Of a stretch of 64,000 nt of DNA, positions 27,980 to 36,559 are shown one piece after another (positions within the stretch are counted from its first letter, which is position 1; each line of letters begins with the position of its first letter). Source of the stretch: Brachyspira pilosicoli. GTDB lineage: Bacteria > Spirochaetota > Brachyspiria > Brachyspirales > Brachyspiraceae. Both the position numbers and the translations under genes were made by a program. The notes beneath the pieces are model-generated. The model saw only the letters and a list, made by a program, of their open reading frames with translations. It was not told the DNA's origin and made no database searches. The DNA lies in contig NZ_SAXY01000055.1 in assembly GCF_008016535.1 (NCBI RefSeq), positions 1-64,000 on the forward strand, written 5' to 3'.

Positions 27980-28489
27980 ATGTTTAACTTATATGAAGAA
28001 CTTACAAAAATCGAAATAATTCTTAACAAAGAAATAGAAGTCTACAAGGTGATATTAGAAGATGAAGAGAGAAAAGTAAACTCTATCATAGATACAAGAC
28101 TTCAAGATGTTCACATGTACTGCGATCATCAAAATGAAAAAATGAAAGAAGCTAATGAATTAAGAAAATTAAGAGAGAATATTACAGATTTGATAATATT
28201 AAATAAATTCCCTCATCTTTCTCAAACAGCTACTTTGTCTGATATAATAAGAAAAATACCTCTAAATAAAACAGCTAAAATATCCTCACTTCGTTTGGAG
28301 CTTGTAACTTTAATGGCTAGATTAAAACATCTAAATAAATTAGCTCCGAAATTGTTTGATGAGGCATTGGATTTTTTTACAGATATGAAAGAAGTATTAA
28401 ATGAAAGTAAAAAGGTAGGATATAACAATAAAGGAAAAGAACACTTAATTAATAAAAGATTATCTATATTAATAAATAAGCAAGTGTGA
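27980..28489 (+). CDS. FlgN-like flagellar chaperone candidate
   Basis: A 169-residue, highly charged, all-helical cytoplasmic protein with the N-terminal NLYEELTKIEIILNKEIEVYK pattern, a long coiled coil and SLRLELVTLMARLKHLNKLA. This fits FlgN-type chaperones, which hold hook-associated proteins before export. The family is divergent, so the call is tentative. AAGGGATGG lies before the start. It is monocistronic, with a strong terminator. Alternative: an unrelated helical protein. Confidence 0.5.
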   Translation: MFNLYEELTKIEIILNKEIEVYKVILEDEERKVNSIIDTRLQDVHMYCDHQNEKMKEANELRKLRENITDLIILNKFPHLSQTATLSDIIRKIPLNKTAKISSLRLELVTLMARLKHLNKLAPKLFDEALDFFTDMKEVLNESKKVGYNNKGKEHLINKRLSILINKQV

Positions 28490-28506
28490 AAAATATAAAA
28501 TAATAT

Positions 28507-28540
28507 AAAAAGCTTCGTTTTTAAATACGAAGCTTTTTTA
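28507..28540 (+). terminator. Bidirectional terminator
   Basis: AAAAAGCTTCGT and ACGAAGCTTTTTT form a perfect 12-13 pair stem around TTTTAAAT. It sits between the convergent FlgN-like and DUF1858 genes and can serve both. Confidence 0.9.
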
Positions 28541-28570
28541 AATTTATTTAAATATTTTAATTAAAAAAAA

Positions 28571-28777
28571 TTAGTTTTTAGAACATCTATCATTTATTTC
28601 TTTAACTAAATTATCTATTTTAGCATCGTCCATACCATGTCCTCTGCATCCTTCTTCAAGGCTCTCCCAACTTGCAACATGACATCCTACGCAATGAAGA
28701 CCATAGCTCATCATAATCTCTACTGAATCTGGAAATATCTGTATAATTTCCCCTATACTCATAGTTTTATTTATCAT
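28571..28777 (-). CDS. DUF1858 small protein (possible redox or Fe-S binding)
   Basis: A 68-residue protein of the ScdA_N/DUF1858 type: MSIGEIIQIFPDSVEIMMSY followed by GLHCVGCHVASWESLEEGC. Three Cys occur in the conserved CxxC...C arrangement, plus one near the C-terminus. The domain often accompanies hybrid-cluster or iron-sulfur repair proteins. Here it stands alone between two terminator-bounded units. Confidence 0.85.
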   Translation of the reverse strand: MINKTMSIGEIIQIFPDSVEIMMSYGLHCVGCHVASWESLEEGCRGHGMDDAKIDNLVKEINDRCSKN

Positions 28778-28855
28778 AATTTTTCCTCTCTTATAATTTT
28801 TTAGTTTCTATATAATATATATAATATGATTTTTTGTCAAAAAGTAAAATGATAA

Positions 28856-30982
28856 TTATCTATTATCATAACAGACTATTGGGTAGTATTCATTATAGTT
28901 TTTTATATATTTTCTTAAATAATTTAAATTAAACTCGCCTGTATTTTTTAGAGTTTCTTTTTCAATACCAGCAAGTTTTTTTACCATATAATTATTTCCA
29001 AGCTTATTATAAACACGTTTAAAAGTCATAATGAAAGATAAACTATTATGATATGTAATATCCTCATCAAAAATAGAAGCCGCCTTCTCTAAACTAAAAC
29101 CTTTTTTGCAAGTAAGAGCAAAATAAGCATACAATAATAAAACATAATCATGACAATTTTCGTTATGGTTGTCTACAGCATCTTTTATTAATTCTAATGC
29201 CAAAGCCTCATTTTTGTTTACACCTATTCCATTATAATAACAATGAGCCAATGCCGCTTTAGAGCAAGATGAATGATAATTATTCATTTTTGCCATTTCA
29301 TTAGATTTATAATATATTTCAAAAGCTCTATCTTCATTTTTCTCTATACCTCTTCCTAATTCATATGCCCTCCCCAAAATAATATGAGAAGGCTCAAATG
29401 TGCTGTATAAATCAATAGAAGATTTAGCCATTCCTATTGCTAGTTCAGGCGATGGGGTTATAATATTTCCATAAAATAACTCTTTTGAATATATATAATA
29501 AGCAAAAAAGTCATTCATATTTATTGCCATTTCTAAATATTTAATGCCTTCATAATAATATTTTTGAGGTATGTTGTATATCATCACTTTTGCTATTTTT
29601 CTATATATTATTGCTTTGTTTAGTTCGTTGCTATTTAATGATATTTTTAAGTTCTGTATTATAGTTTCATAGTCATGAGATTTTGTTTCTATTAGAGAGA
29701 AAGCATATACATATCTTAAATGATACATATCTTCATTAGAATAATCTTTATCATTATCTAAACTATTCAATACTTCCTTTGCCGCTAATGCTGATTCTTT
29801 ATAATTTTTTAATTTATAATAAGAAAATGTTTTATATATTAAGGCTCTAGTATCTTTTATTTTGTTTAAATGTTTAATAAGCTTTTTGTAGTCTTCATCT
29901 GTTTTGGCATTATAATAACAAAACTCCAATATATCATTATAAAACCATTCATTAAAATCATCATTTTTTTTTAATATATCATCAAATTCTAATTTAGCAT
30001 TATCAATCTCACCAATATAAGCATATAAATTACCCCTATAATATTTATATCTCATATATTTTTTATCAAGAGAAAAATTTTTTATTATTTTATCTAATAA
30101 AAAAAATGCTTCATCGAGATGTTTTTTTTCTGTATAAGATTCACCGCTTACAATATAATCATGCAAAGCTTCAGCTTTCCCTAATAAAGCAGCCAATTTA
30201 TATTTATTTTCAGTTTCAAGCAATATTTCATAATTTTTTATAGCATTCAAATAATCTTCTTTACTAAAATACCATTCAGCCCTTTCATAAATAGCATTAT
30301 AATTTTTATCATTAAGCTCTATAGCTCTATTTAAAAAAAGCAAAGCATCATAATAAAACTCACTATCAACCCCCTGTTTAGCTAATGCAATAGCCTTTAA
30401 AAAATAAGCTTCATCATAAAAAGGAAAATCTTTTATAAGTTCATTAGCCTCATAATCTGACTTAATTAATATATTTAAATTATAATAGCAAAGCCCCCTT
30501 TCAAACCTCGCAACCTTAGACTCTTCAATATCAACTCTCTCAATAAAATCATCATAATACCCAATAGCCTGATGAAAATCTGAAGCATTCTCTCCATTGT
30601 TTAAATAGCTATTAGCAAGTATAATCAAAGCATCATAAGCATTTTTATCTTTTTCAAATAAAATCTGAGCATATTCTCTTTCTTTATATATATTGCCTAT
30701 ATCTCTATTTAAATACATTAATCCCCTATAAGCATCAATTATATTAGGGTCAATTTCTATAGAATGAAGAAGGTCGTACTCTATATTTGAATATATTAAA
30801 GAGAGATTTGCATTTGAATAATCGTATTTGTTTTTTTGTAAATCTATAAATCTAAACTTACCCCTCATATAAAAAGCTTTTGCATTATCAGGGTTTTTAT
30901 ATATTAATAAATTCAATTCTTCTATGGCTCTTTCATAATCACCATCATTAATATATTTATTAATATCTTCTAAAAAGTCCAT
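28856..30982 (-). CDS. TPR and Sel1-repeat protein
   Basis: A 708-residue cytoplasmic protein (no signal peptide) of about 15 helical repeats. The N-terminal part has classic TPRs (YERAIEELNLLIYKNPDNAKA, NYNAIYERAEWYFSKEDYLNA). Near residues 540-620 there are Sel1-type repeats (LGRAYELGRGIEKNEDRAFEI, LAHCYYNGIGVNKNEALAL). It is the last gene of the xthA-to-YggT operon, 34 bp after YggT. A scaffold role is likely; partners are unknown. Confidence 0.85.
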   Translation of the reverse strand: MDFLEDINKYINDGDYERAIEELNLLIYKNPDNAKAFYMRGKFRFIDLQKNKYDYSNANLSLIYSNIEYDLLHSIEIDPNIIDAYRGLMYLNRDIGNIYKEREYAQILFEKDKNAYDALIILANSYLNNGENASDFHQAIGYYDDFIERVDIEESKVARFERGLCYYNLNILIKSDYEANELIKDFPFYDEAYFLKAIALAKQGVDSEFYYDALLFLNRAIELNDKNYNAIYERAEWYFSKEDYLNAIKNYEILLETENKYKLAALLGKAEALHDYIVSGESYTEKKHLDEAFFLLDKIIKNFSLDKKYMRYKYYRGNLYAYIGEIDNAKLEFDDILKKNDDFNEWFYNDILEFCYYNAKTDEDYKKLIKHLNKIKDTRALIYKTFSYYKLKNYKESALAAKEVLNSLDNDKDYSNEDMYHLRYVYAFSLIETKSHDYETIIQNLKISLNSNELNKAIIYRKIAKVMIYNIPQKYYYEGIKYLEMAINMNDFFAYYIYSKELFYGNIITPSPELAIGMAKSSIDLYSTFEPSHIILGRAYELGRGIEKNEDRAFEIYYKSNEMAKMNNYHSSCSKAALAHCYYNGIGVNKNEALALELIKDAVDNHNENCHDYVLLLYAYFALTCKKGFSLEKAASIFDEDITYHNSLSFIMTFKRVYNKLGNNYMVKKLAGIEKETLKNTGEFNLNYLRKYIKNYNEYYPIVCYDNR

Positions 30983-31016
30983 AAGAATATAATTCCAGTT
31001 TTTTATAATATTAAAA

Positions 31017-31337
31017 TTATAATATTAAACGAATTACAAATCTGTATAGCATAGTAATTAGAGGAGGTACAACCATTTGAAGTATAAGCAAAAATACTAA
31101 AGGAGATAAATCTATTACTCCTATTATAAGTTTATCTCTAAAATTTCCGAAAACTTTATCTATAACTCCGTCTGTAATTCTATAAAAGAAATTAACTATA
31201 GGATTATAATAATCTAAATGTATAGCCCCAAAAGCAGTAAGCCAGCTAATGATAATCCATATAAACCATATGAAAGAATAAAGCCTCAAAGCCTGCATTA
31301 TAAGAACATATATAAAATTAATAATTTGTATTAACAT
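31017..31337 (-). CDS. YggT-family membrane protein
   Basis: A 106-residue protein with two hydrophobic regions around the conserved FIWFIWIIISWLTAFG and NPIVNFFYRITDGVIDKV segments, as in YggT/YlmG proteins. Those act near the division or osmotic-stress machinery, but the molecular role is unsettled. It lies 16 bp after the STAS gene, in the same operon. Confidence 0.88.
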   Translation of the reverse strand: MLIQIINFIYVLIMQALRLYSFIWFIWIIISWLTAFGAIHLDYYNPIVNFFYRITDGVIDKVFGNFRDKLIIGVIDLSPLVFLLILQMVVPPLITMLYRFVIRLIL

Positions 31338-31353
31338 AAACCCTCATTATTAT

Positions 31354-31686
31354 TTATTTGATATTGCTTAAAGCCTCATCAATATCTTTGGCTGTATTTA
31401 CTATAGTGAGAAATCTTGTAGCTTCAAATACACTTGTTAATTTACTGCTTAAAGAACAAAAATAAACCTTTCCGCCTTTTTCACCGGATACTCTTAAAGC
31501 AGAAGCTATTAACCCTAAAGCAGAAGAACATATATAATCTATATTATGAAAATCAAATACGAAATTTAATATACCAGCATCTTTTATGTAATTAAGTTTT
31601 TCTTCTAATATATCGACATTTTCAGATATAATATTTTTTTCTATATTAATAATAGCAGTTTTCCCATCTATAACAGTACTAACCAT
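31354..31686 (-). CDS. STAS-domain anti-sigma factor antagonist
   Basis: A 110-residue single STAS domain. Such proteins bind an anti-sigma kinase and are controlled by phosphorylation of a Ser. The conserved segment is FDFHNIDYICSSALGLIASA, with the phosphorylatable Ser in the CSSALG turn. The partner kinase is not in the window. The gene sits 21 bp after the restriction endonuclease gene and 16 bp before YggT. Confidence 0.88.
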   Translation of the reverse strand: MVSTVIDGKTAIINIEKNIISENVDILEEKLNYIKDAGILNFVFDFHNIDYICSSALGLIASALRVSGEKGGKVYFCSLSSKLTSVFEATRFLTIVNTAKDIDEALSNIK

Positions 31687-31707
31687 TCTTTTAACTCCTT
31701 ATAAGAT

Positions 31708-32274
31708 TTATAATTTTTTAATATTTTTATTTTTTTTAAATATATCTGAAAAATGATTTTCAAATTCATTTTTTACATCATCTAAACTAGAAATTTTGAT
31801 CATATCATTTAATTTAAAATCCCATTTGTATCCTTTTCCTGTTTTCTTTTCAGCCCTATTATGCAATTTATCAAATGGTATATCATCCTTTTTTACAAAT
31901 TTTATATATAAATCATTTGGAGTAACACCCAAAAACATAATACCATAATAATCTCCATATTTTTCAATACCCTCATTTTGAAATTTTTTATTTACATCAA
32001 TAGAAGATGTTTTTATTTCAAATTGGAATCCATTAAATTTTAAATCCCACTCTCCTTGATCTCCATCTTTATATTCTATAACTATTCTCCTATTATAAAT
32101 AGTATATAATACATTAGCAAAAAAACGTTCTCCAAAACTTCCTCTCTTATCTATTTGTAAATATCTGTACCTCATATATTTACTATTTGGATTACTCCAT
32201 TCACCAAGAGCTTCATTTGATAGAATATCTAAAATTTCAATTGCTATATCATCTAATTTATTATTATTTATCAT
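31708..32274 (-). CDS. Type II restriction endonuclease candidate (PD-(D/E)xK fold)
   Basis: A 188-residue protein with the nuclease core GEWDLKFNGFQFEIKTSS, giving D77 and E86-I-K88 as metal and catalytic residues, and GSFGERFF as a possible upstream helix. The start overlaps the methyltransferase stop by 11 bp, the usual sign of a coupled restriction-modification pair. I do not recognise the recognition site or a named family. The call rests on the motif plus context. Confidence 0.75.
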   Translation of the reverse strand: MINNNKLDDIAIEILDILSNEALGEWSNPNSKYMRYRYLQIDKRGSFGERFFANVLYTIYNRRIVIEYKDGDQGEWDLKFNGFQFEIKTSSIDVNKKFQNEGIEKYGDYYGIMFLGVTPNDLYIKFVKKDDIPFDKLHNRAEKKTGKGYKWDFKLNDMIKISSLDDVKNEFENHFSDIFKKNKNIKKL

Positions 32275-33322
32275 AATAACCTCTGCTTATTATTTCATCT
32301 TCAATTATATCTAGTCTTAAATTTTTTGCTGAATTAGTAGATAAAAAAGCTACATCATCCCAGTTTATTTTATTAAAAAATAAATTCATTAATTTTTTTT
32401 TATATTTATAAAAAATTATACCATATCCTCTTTTATTTGGAAGATCATCAAATTTAGTATATGCTCTCATTCCAGAAAAACAAGTAGATGGTAAATATAC
32501 ATCACATTTTCCTATCATATTTTTATTCCTTGTACTACTTGGAGTTCCGCCATCTGATAATGAAAAAATTTTCATTATACTTTTACATTCTTTTAATTGC
32601 TTATTAATAATTTTATCTGTATTTACTTTTACCCATATCTGAAATATAGTAGCAACATTTACTTCTTTACCATTTGGATACTCAAATGAATTAAGGGGTA
32701 ATTTTTCTGTATATGCTAATTTATATCCTTTTACTCTTTTCATAGGAACACCTTTTCCACTGCTATTAAATAATGGTGGTAAAATAAAAGCAACAACATC
32801 AGCGAAGCTATAAGAATGATTTATAAATCTAAGTGCTAAATTTCCTCTTAAACCAAATGGAGGATTACCTATAACAATGTATTTATTTTTTATTTTAGGA
32901 AAAAAATCTAAATAATTAATTTTTATTATTTCATTTTTTAGTTTTCCTTTTGGCTCTAAATCTATACCAATTCTTCTATTTTTAGGTAATATTTCATAAA
33001 AACTGCAACAACCTGCACTTGGTTCTATAAAATAATAATTTTCATAATTTATATCAATTTCTTTTAAAACTTCTAAAGTTTTATTATAACAATATAAAGA
33101 AGTTTTTTTTGTAGTATAAAATTGACATTTATTTCTATAATCAGAATCAAAATTATATTTATAATTTAAAATTCTATTTAAATCTTCTAAGTAATTATTT
33201 GGGACTTTTTTATTTAAAATCCATCTTTTTATAGTACCTGTATGAACGTATAATTCTTCTGATAAATCTTTGATAGATTTTATTTCTAAAACTTCTTCAA
33301 ATATAACATAAGAATTAATCAA
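32264..33322 (-). CDS. Adenine-type DNA methyltransferase with N-terminal HTH
   Basis: The 352-residue protein is the modification half of a type II system. Residues 18-40 (IKDLSEELYVHTGTIKRWI) form a helix-turn-helix. The SAM motif I is FIEPSAGCC (98-106) and the catalytic motif IV is NPPFG (153-157), typical of N6-adenine or N4-cytosine enzymes. A C-terminal target-recognition region follows. The fused HTH may allow autoregulation, as in other restriction-modification operons. It starts 29 bp after the xthA stop. Confidence 0.85.
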   Translation of the reverse strand: MINSYVIFEEVLEIKSIKDLSEELYVHTGTIKRWILNKKVPNNYLEDLNRILNYKYNFDSDYRNKCQFYTTKKTSLYCYNKTLEVLKEIDINYENYYFIEPSAGCCSFYEILPKNRRIGIDLEPKGKLKNEIIKINYLDFFPKIKNKYIVIGNPPFGLRGNLALRFINHSYSFADVVAFILPPLFNSSGKGVPMKRVKGYKLAYTEKLPLNSFEYPNGKEVNVATIFQIWVKVNTDKIINKQLKECKSIMKIFSLSDGGTPSSTRNKNMIGKCDVYLPSTCFSGMRAYTKFDDLPNKRGYGIIFYKYKKKLMNLFFNKINWDDVAFLSTNSAKNLRLDIIEDEIISRGYYDK

Positions 33323-33351
33323 AACTATCTCTCCTTAAATAAAACATAAAA

Positions 33352-34134
33352 CTATTTATACCATTCAATTAATATAGGACAATGGTCGCTTCCAAGAACA
33401 TCAGTTAAAATATCAGCCCTTTTAATATTATTTGATATTTCATTATTAACAAAGAAATAATCTATTCTCCAGCCTACATTCTTCTCTCTAGAACGAGTCT
33501 TCATATCCCACCAACTATAATGTCCGCCTTCTTTTACAAACATTCTAAAAGTATCAGTAAAACCGCTATTTAAAAATTTTGTTATGCATTCGCGTTCTAT
33601 AGGCAAAAAACCAATGCTCTTCTCATTTTCTTTAGGTCTAGCCAAATCTATAGCCTCGTGAGCAATATTCATATCTCCGCATAATATTACATTAGTTTTT
33701 TCTTTTAATTTTATCATATGTTTAGTCATTTCATCATAAAAAGAGAGTTTATAATTAAAATGTTCTTCAGATTTACCGCCGTTAGGAAAATAAACATTAA
33801 ATATAGTAAAGTCATCAAACTCTAAAGCAAGTATTCTTCCTTCTCTGTCTGTAAATTTAGAACCAAACTTATTTTTTATTTCTTTGTTTGGTTTTAATTT
33901 AGTATATATAGCAACACCGCTGTAACCTTTTTTTATTTCAGGGTCAGCAGGATTAATAAATAATTGATAGCCTTCTATGTTCCTTAAATCTTCAGGAAGC
34001 TGTTCTTCAAAAGCCTTAGTCTCTTGCAAACATATTATATCGGCATCTTCTTTTTTTATAAAATCCACTAAACCTTTTTTGTATGCTGCTCTTATACCGT
34101 TAACATTCCAAGAAATTATTTTTAATTTGCTCAT
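33352..34134 (-). CDS. xthA: Exodeoxyribonuclease III / AP endonuclease
   Basis: It cleaves DNA at abasic sites and degrades 3' ends during base excision repair. The 260-residue protein shows all EEP motifs: KIISWNVNGIRAAYK, CLQETKA (metal Glu), INPADPEIKKGYSGVAIYTK, FNVYFPNGG, GDMNIAHEAIDLARP, GWRIDYFF and the C-terminal GSDHCPI with the catalytic His. It is the first gene of a packed minus-strand run. An inverted repeat AATAGTT...AACTATT lies about 60 bp upstream of the start. Confidence 0.95.
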   Translation of the reverse strand: MSKLKIISWNVNGIRAAYKKGLVDFIKKEDADIICLQETKAFEEQLPEDLRNIEGYQLFINPADPEIKKGYSGVAIYTKLKPNKEIKNKFGSKFTDREGRILALEFDDFTIFNVYFPNGGKSEEHFNYKLSFYDEMTKHMIKLKEKTNVILCGDMNIAHEAIDLARPKENEKSIGFLPIERECITKFLNSGFTDTFRMFVKEGGHYSWWDMKTRSREKNVGWRIDYFFVNNEISNNIKRADILTDVLGSDHCPILIEWYK

Positions 34135-34354
34135 ATATTACCTTTAATAAATTAGTTAACATTATACTAGTAATTTTATTATTTGTCAAAATCAATAGTT
34201 TAGTTTAACTATTTGTCGATAATATAAAGTGTTTTAAGTTTAATTTTTTATTGAAAATAAGATTATTTTTTATAATTTTTAAGTGTAGTATAAAATAAAA
34301 ATTATCCTTTCAAAAAAAAGTATTTTAGGTTATAATTGATAAAAAGGGATTATT

Positions 34355-34612
34355 GTGAATATTATATTTATTATATTTGTTATCATTATATTTTTAATAT
34401 TTATTTCTATGTTTGGAATACTATTTTTTGTATCGGGTATAGGAAAAATAGTTGATATTATATCTTCTATAGTATTTAGAAACCATGAGGATTGCCCTTT
34501 TTGTAATACTAAAAATTCTATGAGGATAATAAAGACATATAACGGATATAAAAAGATATGTAATAAGTGTAAGTTTTCTATAGAAGTAGAAGATAAAGAA
34601 GAAAGGAAATAG
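34355..34612 (+). CDS. Small membrane protein with zinc ribbon
   Basis: An 85-residue protein starting at a GTG that follows AAAGGGA. Residues 1-40 form one or two hydrophobic helices, and the C-terminus holds CPFCNTKN and CNKCKF, a four-Cys zinc ribbon separated by 21 residues. I recognise no family. It lies against a tRNA gene on the opposite strand. Confidence 0.65.
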   Translation: MNIIFIIFVIIIFLIFISMFGILFFVSGIGKIVDIISSIVFRNHEDCPFCNTKNSMRIIKTYNGYKKICNKCKFSIEVEDKEERK

Positions 34613-34620
34613 AGACATTT

Positions 34621-34700
34621 GCGAGGGGAGGGAATCGAACCCTCATGCCTAGGGCGCTAGATCCTAAGTCTAGTGCGTCTGCCAGTTCCGCCACCCTCGC
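34621..34700 (-). tRNA. tRNA-Leu (anticodon UAG)
   Basis: On the minus strand the gene starts GCGAGGGTGGCGG and ends CCCTCCCCTCGC. The acceptor stem GCGAGGG/CCCTCGC is complete. The anticodon loop is CTTAGGA within CTAGA/TCTAG, giving UAG, which reads CUN leucine codons. The variable arm GCC-CTA-GGC is short for class II. The T-loop is GTTCGATTC. No CCA is encoded, so the tail must be added. Confidence 0.97.
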
Positions 34701-34752
34701 TTTTGTATCGTTAATTATACATTAAAAAAATATTTTTTGCAAGAAGTGTTTT

Positions 34753-36378
34753 ATGGCTAAAATCAAAAATTTTACAAACAAAATCAAGAGTTTTTTTCAA
34801 AAAGAAATTTATTCTATTGATACATCAAATGTAAAACCTGTTTATAGATTTTTTATAAATTTATATAGAGTAATAACCTTTGCAATAACAGACTTCTTCA
34901 AAGATGACTGTACTATAAGAGCAGCTTCTCTCACCTATCTTGTTACTCTTTCTTTTATACCTGCATTAATAGTTGGTTTGTTTGTGCTTAGAATATTTAA
35001 TATTTATCAGAATATATTTATTTTAATATTTGATTGGATGGAGAAAAATGCTCCTTTCTATGAACCTATGGTAAGGCAAATTTTAAATATTGCTGATAAT
35101 ACAGATTTAGCGAGTTTTGGTATTATAGGAGTAATATCTACTTTAGTAAGTGCTAGTTTAATACTTCATAATATTCAAAAATCGCTTATTAAAATTTGGC
35201 GTGTAAAAATTAGAACTTCTATACCGAGAGTTGCTGTAAACTATATTGCTCTTTTAATATTGATTCCTGTTTCTATTGGTATATCTTTTACTTTAATTAC
35301 TTATTCTTCTATAGCTTTATATTATTTGCCTGCTATTTTAAGAATATTAATATCTTGGGTGACTCCTGTTATTGCTATGAGTTTGCTTGTATTATTTTCT
35401 TATGTATTAGTGCCGCAAACTAAGGTTAATTGGTCTAATGCTTTAATATCTTCTGTGTTTGTGGCTATTGCTATTATTACTTTATTTAGTGTATATTTTA
35501 AATTAAACATTAACGTGAAAAATTATAAACAGATATTTGACAGCGATAAATATAAAACAGAATATATTGTAAGAGAAGTAAACCTATTAAATAATAAAAA
35601 TGAATTATCAGATATAAAATTAGATAGAATAAGTTATAGAATAATAGAAGATGAAGGCACGGGAATATCTGCTGCTACATATGAAAGGGAAGTAATATCT
35701 AGTAATGCTTTATTTTTTACAAACTTTGCTCCTAATATATATGAACAGGTGAGAAAATATAATTTTCAATTAGATGATATAGTAACTATTACAAGTGAGA
35801 ACTCTCTTCTAACAAGTATAGAACCTGCAGAGTTATCTTCAGCAAGTGCTTTTGCTCAAATACCGGTACTTTTACTTTTACTTTATATTGTATGGATAAT
35901 TATTTTATTTGGTGCAGAGTTAACTCATTCGCTTCAATATTTTAGGTCATATGGAGTGGATGTAACAAACATAAAATTATCTTTTGCAGAAAAAGAGATG
36001 ATAGCTTTAGAGTTTATGCATATTATAGCTTATAGATTTATGAATAATAAAAAATGCATGTCCATGTATGATTTAGCAAGGGATTTGAGAGTGGCTCCTT
36101 CTGTATTAAACGATATAACAGATTCTTTGGAACAGGCTAAATATATAGTAAAAATAGTAGAAGGCACTACAACTTCATACACATTAGCATGCCCTCCTGA
36201 ACATATAACAATTGGAAATATATTATATAAACTTAGAATGACAGGCGGTTTTAGAGCTAAACATTTTAACCGTAATGATAAATACAAAAACATTATATAT
36301 CAAAATAAAGCAATATCTGCTAAAGATTATAATACAACACTTTTAGCTTTAGTTGAAAATAAAAAGAAATTTATATAA
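34753..36378 (+). CDS. YihY/BrkB-family membrane protein with extra domains
   Basis: An inner-membrane protein of the family once called RNase BN. The signature DDCTIRAASLTYLVTLSFIPAL begins at about residue 50, followed by six hydrophobic segments. At 541 residues it is much longer than usual: about 110 residues (roughly 255-365) are inserted before the last membrane helices, and a C-terminal region (about 410-541) contains DLARDLRVAPSVLNDITDSL, resembling a winged helix. The function of the family is unclear. It stands alone after the tRNA. Confidence 0.88.
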   Translation: MAKIKNFTNKIKSFFQKEIYSIDTSNVKPVYRFFINLYRVITFAITDFFKDDCTIRAASLTYLVTLSFIPALIVGLFVLRIFNIYQNIFILIFDWMEKNAPFYEPMVRQILNIADNTDLASFGIIGVISTLVSASLILHNIQKSLIKIWRVKIRTSIPRVAVNYIALLILIPVSIGISFTLITYSSIALYYLPAILRILISWVTPVIAMSLLVLFSYVLVPQTKVNWSNALISSVFVAIAIITLFSVYFKLNINVKNYKQIFDSDKYKTEYIVREVNLLNNKNELSDIKLDRISYRIIEDEGTGISAATYEREVISSNALFFTNFAPNIYEQVRKYNFQLDDIVTITSENSLLTSIEPAELSSASAFAQIPVLLLLLYIVWIIILFGAELTHSLQYFRSYGVDVTNIKLSFAEKEMIALEFMHIIAYRFMNNKKCMSMYDLARDLRVAPSVLNDITDSLEQAKYIVKIVEGTTTSYTLACPPEHITIGNILYKLRMTGGFRAKHFNRNDKYKNIIYQNKAISAKDYNTTLLALVENKKKFI

Positions 36379-36559
36379 AAATGTTTTGTTAATATTTCAA
36401 TTTTTATTAAAAAAATTAGTTATTTATACTATTATTATTTCATAATATAAAAATATTTTAATAAATAATAATATTCTATTTAACATAATAAAAAATAATT
36501 AAGTATTTTAGTATTATACCGAAAAAATAAGATAGTATAATATAAAAATAGGGGGAAGA

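Noticed and set aside
34194-34214. Operator upstream of xthA (AATAGTT...AACTATT)
   Set aside because: The inverted repeat is clear but A/T-rich, with no -35/-10 pair I can place around it, so I only mention it in the xthA entry.
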